In this document: piece by piece, positions 55,719 through 64,000 of the stretch
Layout: the number at the start of each line of letters is the position of its first letter
Numbering within the stretch: the first letter of the stretch is position 1
From: Agapanthus africanus
Lineage: Eukaryota > Streptophyta > Magnoliopsida > Asparagales > Amaryllidaceae
Reading direction: 5' to 3'
Assembly: GCA_030015575.1 (NCBI GenBank)
Contig: CM057349.1
Location: 256,861,077-256,925,076 of the forward strand
Length of the DNA: 64,000 bases
Notes under the pieces: model-generated
Database searches by the model: none
Seen by the model: only the letters and a program-made list of their open reading frames with translations
What the model was told of the DNA's origin: nothing
Made by a program: the position numbers and the translations under genes

Positions 55719-57987
55719 TGTTGGAGATAGTGCCCTCAGAGTCAATTATTAGGTCACAGGTACGTGATTGTAATGATTGAGGGAGGACCTATCCCGGTAG
55801 GACAGTCTTACTCGAGATGATAGTATGCTATCTGGTTTACCTTTATCATCGTGTACTGTTTTAGGTGACCTGACACGTCGCTATTACACGTTGATAGAGC
55901 CCCTAGGATTCTTGCTTGACCACCAGCAGTATGAGGGCGATCATATAAGTGGGAGCTGGGGGTCTACAAGCATATCCTTAAAAGGTCCCTAGTCGTGGGA
56001 GTTTCGAGACCGGGCATCGTTACTCCATTAGTAGACTAGTGTATACAGTCGAGACCCCGACGAGGGGCGGTGGCCGGTCTCACAAGCCACTGGTGTCAGT
56101 TGGATCACCTAAGATGTATACAGGTGCTCATTGGGTTATGAGTACACCGGACAGGACTCGCCGGGAACATGCTAGTTGGTCATATACCAGACGTCAGATG
56201 GCAGTTCCCTGGTGACATGTGTGCAGGTTAGTTCATCGACCTGGGGATCGTCATTTGTCTCGTGTGAGTTCCCACTGTACTTTGATTACTACCCTACCAC
56301 GGCTCAAAGGAGTCGTGCAAACAGGTTTTAGTTGGGTACAGTTCCGAGCCACATGGAGGCAGTGAGCGTATCTTCAGGGGTTCGTCTCTCCCGGTATTGG
56401 GGGTGAGGTCGTGCTGTGTCTAGGAGAGCCATTACACAAAGTCCTTGGCCAAGGCAAGGAGATTTACTGGTAGGTATTCCAGTAGTATCTCAGGGTGTTC
56501 TGGGCTACACTCCGACACGACTTGTACCGCTTTTGGGGGTCTGACTTTTACCAACCCCCTAGGCCCGCCATGCGATGCTCATAGACGAACGGACCGGACT
56601 GCACGGATATTGTCACTGACAGGCTCAGTAGGGTGTCAGGATGAGTTCGCTCATCGACGTCCCTTTTTTGTCAATAGCTGGTGGCCCGTTACGTATTGGC
56701 TTATACCTCTGACGTGCTAGTGGTTAAATCCACAGCCATAGTATTGACGAGTCTTTAGAGTCCACCACACTTTCAGTTACTCAGCTTTCGGGCGAAACGC
56801 TATAGAGGCCGTATGGAGATATGGCAGGGTTCGATCAGATACGTGCGGTATTGCACGGATGGTGATCGGACGGTTTTTACTAGCCGGTTTTGGCTTAAGC
56901 CGGATCTTAGTATTTGATAGTGTAGTTTTGTCTTTTTGCATTTGTATCCGGACGGAATACAGATGCAGGTGTGTATGCACAGTATCGGGGTTTTCCTGTA
57001 ATTTATTACGGGACCAGTTTTCTGGAGTTGCCAGTTTGCATTCCGTTCCGGCCGGTTTTCCTTTCTTCTTTCCCGGCCGGACTTTTCTGATGGAGGGGGT
57101 TATTTGCAAGTTTGCAAATAACACTTTGAGGAAGGGGTTTATTGCAAAAGGTTTGATATGATGGAATTTAAATGAGTATGGGTTTGTGGTGGGGCCGGCC
57201 ACTGTTTGATTGGAAATTGTTTTATGTTGGGCCGGCCACTGTGCTGGATTGATGGTGGTTGAGGCATTAATTAATGATGGGGCTTCATGGAACAAAAATG
57301 TGTGTGCTGTGACCTTTTTGGAATTGTGTGGATTAATTCCTTTTGTAAGGAATGATTGAATTAATATGAGTGTGCTGGAGATATAAAATAATGAGATGAG
57401 ATGTGAATTAATATATGTGTGCTGGAGATATAAAATAATGAGATGAGATGAGGATTAATTTATGTGTGCTTGCTTCATTTCTTATTTTCCAGAGAGCTCA
57501 TTTCTGTTTTGGGTTTGGCCGAGCTCATTTGCTAGCATGCTCCATTCCTTTTCTAGCAAGCTTCCATGAAAACTCTTGTGCAAAAATTCCTCCAAAATGG
57601 CAACCTCATAAACCCCAAAAGAGACAAGCATCTACACTATATCTATAGCAAGTCTTGGACGCGTCGGCTAGCCAACTTCGCGCCCGAGTTGCCTCGGTAT
57701 TGAGGCGGGAGCCCGTAAAAGATGCAGGCGACGTGGTGCCCTTCCGGCGAGGAGATGGAGACCGGACATTCCGCGAGAGATCGGGACGACGACGAGAAGA
57801 CCGGAGGACTCGGATCACTCGGTATATCTCTAACCCGTCTTGTTAGTAGCTTAGACTTGTTAATGGTTACGATCCGGGGTTTTGTGCGCGGTGGTGCCGT
57901 TTTGCTAAGTCCGCAAAATTTAAAGTTTATCACCGCTTCCGCATTCCGGCGTCGGATCGACGGCCGGGGCGCCGCCGTGCACTTACA
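55719..57987 (+). repeat. H central LTR
   Basis: 2269 bp, starting TGTTGGAGATAGTG and ending TGCACTTACA. Its first 1.27 kb (55719-56992) is very close to the C U3 module and includes a GTTCGATC/GATCGGAC hairpin (56829-56871) and a TACTA/TAGTA stem (56878-56912). The middle part (about 57120-57620) does not resemble C; the last part does again. Confidence 0.9.
57371..57464 (+). promoter_or_regulatory. Duplicated TATA-containing block in H LTR
   Basis: TGTGCTGGAGATATAAAATA occurs at 57371 and again at 57418, a 47-base tandem duplication in which each unit carries a TATAAAA box. It lies about 520-620 bases before the LTR end, a plausible place for the promoter. C lacks this block. Confidence 0.65.
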
Positions 57988-60249
57988 GTGGTATCAGAGC
58001 CTCGCCATTAACTTCGTCTAGCTTTGTGTAATGTGTTTTGCATTTCCGATCGATCAAAAAGTTCCAAAACCCGTATTCCCTTCACATCAGTTTCTGTCGA
58101 AATTTTTTGGAGTCTAAAAATTTTTCAGGTGATCTCAGAATGATGTGCAGGGAGTACAAAGAACACAGAAAAAATTTGGTGGCACAATTCGTCCGTACGA
58201 CCGCGGAAGGGCTGCTAAAACCCCCATTCCGCTGCTCTTCCGCGGCACACTGTTCACATTACTGCACCATTTTTTTTCAGATGTTTTCTGGGTTTAATAT
58301 ATGGGCTTTGGAATATTAAAGTTGGGCCAATTGTTTCTGTGAGTGCTACTGTTTTCTTTGGGGCCCACTTGTTAATTGTTTGATCAATCGAAAATTTTTT
58401 AAACACATTTTTCACAGTATTTACATTATATCTGCGACCGTGAATGTCACTCGATCGGTAAATACGGTCTAACTGCTATAGCCCTGTTAGACGGATTTGC
58501 GAACGTGACTTTCACGTTGATGTTCTATGTATTTGCTGTGATGTTGCGGATCGGTCGTGGGGGATAGCCTGGATGCAATGCTAGTACAGTTTTGTTGTAT
58601 TATGTACATTTGATATTGCGGGGCGAGCGTCCGACATGTGGACTGCCGTCACTGCCTGTTTGTATTATTCTTTTGGGGCACGACCTGGTTGCGGTCGATG
58701 TACCCGGTGTATGTATATTTTACATTCTGTACTAGGATTACCCCGCGGAGGGGTGCACGGATAGCCGGGTTCTGGAGGGCAACAAGCCCGCATCTCATGG
58801 CATTGAGACGGAGGGGGCTTCACTCTAGGATTGGCGGGCTATTCGCCGCACTCGTAGGGAGTACAGGTTGACCCAGGAGGGGTGCCCAAGTTACCGGATT
58901 CCGTGAAGTGCTGGGTGGTCCATTCACGGCGCTGAAGGGGGCTGCCTCGCTTCAGGTTTTGGCGGGTGACTTGCCGCGCCCGTAGGGGTCTAGGATTTCA
59001 TTGCACAGGCTATCCACACGACCAGGGGAACGTCGGGTTTTCAGCGGCTCTGTGAAACCCGGGGATCCCAGATATCTGTATTGTTTCTGTGATGCTGTAC
59101 ATTTTCTGTGATGTTGCATTTTCATTCACGCCTTGAGCGAAATATAATATATTGGTATATATATTAGTAGATGGTGTATATGTTTTGCATCCGCGCTAGT
59201 CCAGTCCCCGCTCTGTCGTTAGTAAGCTAACCTAACGGGTAATGACGGGACCCAGTGGCGAATGCGGATGGCATATACGCACATCAGTATATTTTCGTTC
59301 TTTTTGGTGTGATCAATTGATGGGACTGCATTGATTCGGATCAATGCAAGTTAAAAACAAACCTAATCTGATGTTGTTGGAACACTTTTCAAAAAGCTGT
59401 TATTGCAAGGACGTTCACTTTTGTTTTGCATCGCGGTATTCATTTAGAATATCCTGCTCCTCAGTCGACGAGGCAAGGGCCGAGATCCCTTCACCGGGAG
59501 TGACCCCTTGGACAATAAGTTTGCGTCAGGGCATTAACTTCACTATAGCCGATTACTTTTGCTTTGCACCGTGGTATTCAGTTGGAATATCCTGCACCTC
59601 ATTCTACGGGGAAAGAGCCGAGATCCCTTCACCGGGAGTGACCTCTTTAGCAAAGGTTTTCGTCACTATATTTTTAAAAGCTATCCGTTCCTTCAACGAT
59701 ATCAAGTTCATTACGTTAAAGGTTTTCGCCAGAAACCATTCGTAGCCCTCCGTCATTTCAGTTAAATATTCGGTAGTATTCAAGCTATGTATTTTGACCT
59801 CACGCCAAGGCATAGTTATTGGTAGCTGCCGGGTATTTATCTGTTGCATAGATAGATGCGTTGGTTTGGGACAGTCGTACTACTATTTTGGCCTACGTCA
59901 AGGGTATGTACGGGTGGGTTCAGATTAACCTGGATAATGACGGGCAGAACTTGACATGTGACTTATGATATTTTGACCTCACGCCAAGGTCATAAGAGCA
60001 TGGGGCAGAAATCACATCGGGAGTTTCAAAAGTACTGAAACTTGCCAGATATGCGCATACCTTCTGGAGTGTGATACCGTGAGCGGATTCCGTCACGTTG
60101 TCATGCGATGAGAGTTGGATCCCGATTCCCACTGATGAGTTGGTATACTCCTCGGGTGATCCCGACTAATTCTTCTTTCAGGTTTGGAGGAGAATTTGAG
60201 GTACAGTGGGAGGTTTCCAGATTAGATAAATTGGTGACCATTCTGATCT
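57988..60249 (+). mobile_element. H unit 2 leader with primer site
   Basis: The primer site TGGTATCAGAGC is at 57989-58000, one base from the LTR. A CCGCGGAAG/CTTCCGCGG fold-back lies at 58201-58245. The roughly 138-bp duplication covers about 59420-59660. Three motif copies lie near 59793, 59886 and 59970; two share a GGCGTGAGG core (element strand reversed) and the third has GACGTAGG. No gene is seen. Confidence 0.85.
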
Positions 60250-63200
60250 AGGTTAGAGTGCACGCTGAGTGTTTCTTTTCTCTCTCTCTTTGGCAATGAC
60301 CATTGACCCGACCCTAAGACTATGACTCAGTGACCAAGTTGACCGAACCTTCTTAAACACTGGCTTTTGGATTGTCAGAGTTGCAGACCTCATTGCCACT
60401 CCTACTTTTACCCTTTTCTCCAGGACACCCCGTATTACTACGAACGTCCACTTCCATTGGACAAAACCATCGTATGGTTAGATACGAACTCGAAAGAATT
60501 TATTCGAGGATGGTTTCCGGTTCTGGAGAAAACGGATAGGATTATTCAGTTGTCTTTTCCTTTTACCCTCTCTCAGGTTACGAGTACTCCTTGGTTTAGG
60601 GGTAGTACACCTATTACGCAAATTAGATTGTCTTCTTCCAAACCTTAGGCTGGTGCCGACCGGTAGGGAATAAAGAAAACCAATTAGCATAACGATGGTG
60701 TGCAAAAGGTATTAAGTTCAGACAAAGCAAGGGATTAGTAAGAGGGCAAAGTAAATTGCAACAGATATTCACGACCAAACCAAATATTTCGTTACCACTC
60801 CCACATCACCTTTGTATTTCTCCAGGACACTCCGTATCACTACGAAGATCCACAGTTTATTTGGATACTCCATCGTATGGTTATATACGAACTCGAATGG
60901 AACTGGTTCCAGTTCGGGGATGGATTCTGGTTCAGGAGAAATAGGAATAAGGTTTATTCGGTTGTCTTTTATCTTCACCCTCTCTCATTGTGAGTGTTCC
61001 TAGGTTTGGGACAGTACACCCATTATGCTTATTGGATAGTCTTCTTCCAAACCATAGGCTGGTACCGAACGGTAGGGAAGGAAGAAAACCATTTGGCCTA
61101 AAAGGGTGTGCAGAAGGTAAAGACTAAAGACATATGAAGGGATTTGGAGAGGTGGCAAAGAACTATACGGTTACAGTCGTGAATCTGGAAGAGGCATTAC
61201 TAAGAATACCAGGATACCCCATCGAAACATTTCAATGTTTCAGTTTCACTGTGTAATGTTAAAGGAAAACTGATTTCCCGATTAGATACTTACTCCAGGG
61301 TATGTATTTACCAGGTATGATTCTCACATCTGTATGGTTTTACAGATGATGAGTGGGAGTAAGTTATTGGGAATTGGGTGATTATCCTCATTATATCGGG
61401 ATTCGTTGTTATCGGTGATATTTGAGGAAATCACCTGGGCTGTTTGCCGGTTGGCAAATATTTGGTTTTGAATATCCACAGTTATGCACCAATTTCAAAT
61501 TGATATATCTGTACGTCTATTTTCATAGAGTGAGATATACTTTTCTGAAATTATGTCTACGGCATTTACCTATATCAGTGGATGGTTAGGTAAGGAGCAT
61601 TAAACAGCGGTGTAATTCTTCTTAACCATAAGTACAGTTTTCAACCTACGACACACAGTGAATGAGTTATCAGACTCAAGGGACTTGTACAGAGTATTGT
61701 ATGTTGTCCAGGGTCCATAAGGACAGTGGGGTTGGTCCTCGTACTATATTCGGTTTACTTATGACTTCTCTAGTTTTTAGACAGGTGTTTCGCGGAAACA
61801 CAGGGTCCAAATTTTGAGAAGTTATAGGTATTTGAATAGAGTGGAGAACCAGGTATAGCAAGTATCGGGATTCTTCAAAGAGATCGAAGATGTAGATACT
61901 TGTGTATGGTATTCAGTTGATAGTAATGATAAAGAGATTTTGCTTCTCTTTCAGGTTACTCATAATTGGAAGTATTCCTAAGTTGAGTAACGCTGATCGG
62001 CCTCCTTCCATTTAGTTGACATGCACTGGAGACAGTTGCATGATTTGGATCTGGTTCAATTAAATCAGTGCCTCTGTTTCTATATTGGATATAGAACAGT
62101 TCATATCTTAACGATGTTAAGGTACGGGGAGTTGTCCGGTTTATGATTAAAACCAGACACTGGACAACTCAAGGCACGTTTCTGTAATGGCTGTTTGTGG
62201 GTTGACCCAGGCTATGACGAGGGTTGACTTTCTGCCATCTGGATGAACAATAGCGATATTGTTCTAGACTCGCCACAGTTTTATTAAAAATGGATTTTTT
62301 CAGAAAACAGTAGTGGGAGTATGGTAGAACTGGAAGTGATTCCAGAACCGCAAACGATTACTGAAGATTTGATAAGGAACCTAAAGATTCAATCTGTTTT
62401 GACATTCCATTGGCCACTCCGCAGATAAGGTGGGTAACTTCAGGCACCCGAGAGGTACTCCGGTAGCCTCAAGGATGGTGACAGGGAAGTTCTTGTTTAC
62501 CCACACTTGCCATTGTTGTTGTTCCAGGCTGCGAGACCCGGCAGGAGGATGAGTATAGCGTCGTTCTAAACTAGCTTTAGAAGTGCGCGTCTATATGACT
62601 CTGCCAGAGGGTTGTCGTAGTCAGTGGGAGCAGCGGAAGCATTGGTGGACATCAGGCTTATGACTATTTATAGACTAAAGCAGATGTAGCGGAGATAGAT
62701 CATCTATTTCTGATGTGACAGTCATAGGTTTGACGTCATCAGAATAGGGGATGGATCTGTTGAGAAGGTAGTAGGGTGTGATATCCGGGTTTTGGATGAC
62801 ATACACAAAATAGGAAAGGAAACTCCTATACTACGATCGGTTATACTTTGGTCGTCACACAGTGGTTTCTCCACACAGGACTTGGACATTATATCAGACA
62901 TACTGGTTACTGGATCTATGATATTAGATCTAGATTTGGGTGTTTTCCCAATCAGGGTACTTGACAGCATTCTAAGAGTATTTAGGATGGACGACTCCTG
63001 GCACGGTAGTGTACCTGCAGGTAATGGAGTCACCCTCTCCAAAGGTGTCTTACAGACTAAAGGGGAGAGGGACGTGCATGATTGGCAGATCACTTGCTCA
63101 GGCAATTGAGTCAATCATGAGATGTCAAGTACCACACCAGATGTTGTTCTTGCACTAGATGCAATAAGTTGACATTAATCCAATCCTGGAGAAACAATCG

Positions 63201-63719
63201 GAAGCAGTTTTAGAACATAAGTGGATGTTCTAGCGATATGATAACGACAGCCTCATTCAGGAGACAGTTATCATTCCAGGCTTCCAAGGTGACATGGACG
63301 ACAAGGAGGTTGTCAGAGTTATAGTTTTCCTTCTGATGAGGGGCAGTATTTTGGACAGGTGGTCCAAGGCAATACTGAGGGGGGCATGGCGCGCAGGATA
63401 CTGATTAAGTTCAGTTGACGATACAGTCTAAGAAGTTTGGATTTGGAGTTCTTTTATGAGCTAGGTCCCATCAGACATCCAGACATTCTAAGGCAGGTAT
63501 TGCTCTTTTCGGGAGATGGTTTTCTCCGCGAACTTGAGATATAGAGAGACATAGAAAGAAACAACTAAGCGGATCCACTCATTGAGGCTATTCCTCGAAC
63601 GCAATAGTTCCGCAAACGAGCTTTGTGAGATTGACTAGTAGAGGAGTTGGATGTTCGGTATCACACGGGCTGTGAGTATGCGACATCGCAATAATTAGCC
63701 TTGAGTGCAAGTGGGAGAT
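60250..63719 (+). pseudogene. H unit 2 internal region, decayed coding
   Basis: A near-copy of 52249-55718 shifted by 8001 bases, with the same decay, the same 400-bp duplication and the same reverse transcriptase traces (62792-63109). It ends with the polypurine tract at 63709-63719. Confidence 0.85.
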
Positions 63720-64000
63720 TGTTGGAGATAGTGCCCTCAGAGTCAATTATTAGGTCACAGGTACGTGATTGTAATGATTGAGGGAGGACCTATCCCGGTA
63801 GGACAGTCTTACTCGAGATGATAGTATGCTATCTGGTTTACCTTTATCATCGTGTACTGTTTTAGGTGACCTGACACGTCGCTATTACACGTTGATAGAG
63901 CCCCTAGGATTCTTGCTTGGCCACCAGCAGTATGAGGGCGATCATATAAGTGGGAGCTGGGGGTCTACAAGCATATCCTTAAAAGGTCCCTAGTCGTGGG
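63720..64000 (+). repeat. H next LTR, cut by the window end
   Basis: The first 281 bases match 55719-55999 with one difference seen. The rest lies beyond the window. Confidence 0.88.

Larger units (their letters stand above)
52249..64000 (+). mobile_element. Element H: tandem array of a C-related non-autonomous retrotransposon
   Basis: The order is internal (52249-55718), LTR (55719-57987), leader and internal (57988-63719), then LTR (from 63720, cut by the window end). The sequence from 52249 repeats from 60250 with a period of 8001 bases and about 0.4 percent difference. A shared central LTR is the expected product of unequal recombination between LTRs. The coding region is decayed in the same way as in C. 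It is broken in all copies. Confidence 0.88.

Noticed and set aside
57989-58000. tRNA gene at TGGTATCAGAGC sites
   Set aside because: These 12-base matches are primer sites next to LTRs. No cloverleaf surrounds any of them.

Overview
This window is plant DNA, almost certainly from a flowering plant with a large, repeat-rich nuclear genome. It is made entirely of LTR retrotransposons nested inside one another. I see no host protein gene, tRNA gene, rRNA gene or CRISPR array. The case for a plant rests on Ty1/copia pol and Ty3/gypsy pol of the Tekay/Del-like chromovirus type, initiator-Met-type primer sites (TGGTATCAGAGC) beside LTRs, and LTRs of 2 to 3.5 kb. I cannot name the species.

Layout. 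Letters are labels used here. F is a copia-like element on the minus strand (1-2837 plus 46892-48600), cut off by the window on the left. D is a gypsy element on the minus strand (2838-46886) inserted into the leader of F, with target duplication AAAAC. E is a solo LTR on the plus strand (10549-11885) in the gag of D, with target duplication CACCA. A is a copia element on the minus strand (11896-42732), also in the gag of D and touching E, with target duplication CTTCT. C is a minus-strand copia-derived element without usable coding (18317-28152) inside the leader of A, with target duplication CTAGG. B is a nearly whole copia element on the minus strand (29821-40446), further along the same leader, with target duplication GATTT. 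Right of F lies G (48601-52248), the 3' end of a second gypsy element. From 52249 to the window end lies H, a plus-strand tandem array of a C-related element that shares LTRs, with a period of 8001 bases.

Relative ages, from LTR pairs compared by eye, agree with the nesting: D about 3-5 percent apart, A about 1.5 percent, B about 1 percent, C about 0.2 percent. At the commonly used plant LTR rate of 1.3e-8 per site per year this is roughly 1-2 My, 0.6 My, 0.4 My and under 0.1 My.

The most unusual signals are not genes. The U3 parts of the LTRs of A, B, C and H contain a run of hairpins in the same order, whose arms differ between families but still pair; in C a duplicated hairpin shows a paired change. 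The leaders of A, B, C, F and H carry a short hairpin-like motif three times, with a core that differs between families but is largely uniform within each. A GC-rich fold-back occurs in the leaders or LTRs of nearly every element here, across copia and gypsy. Copies of the C/H/F group share the same decayed coding region, so this looks like a non-autonomous family that kept spreading after losing its proteins. Only B keeps long gag and pol reading frames.
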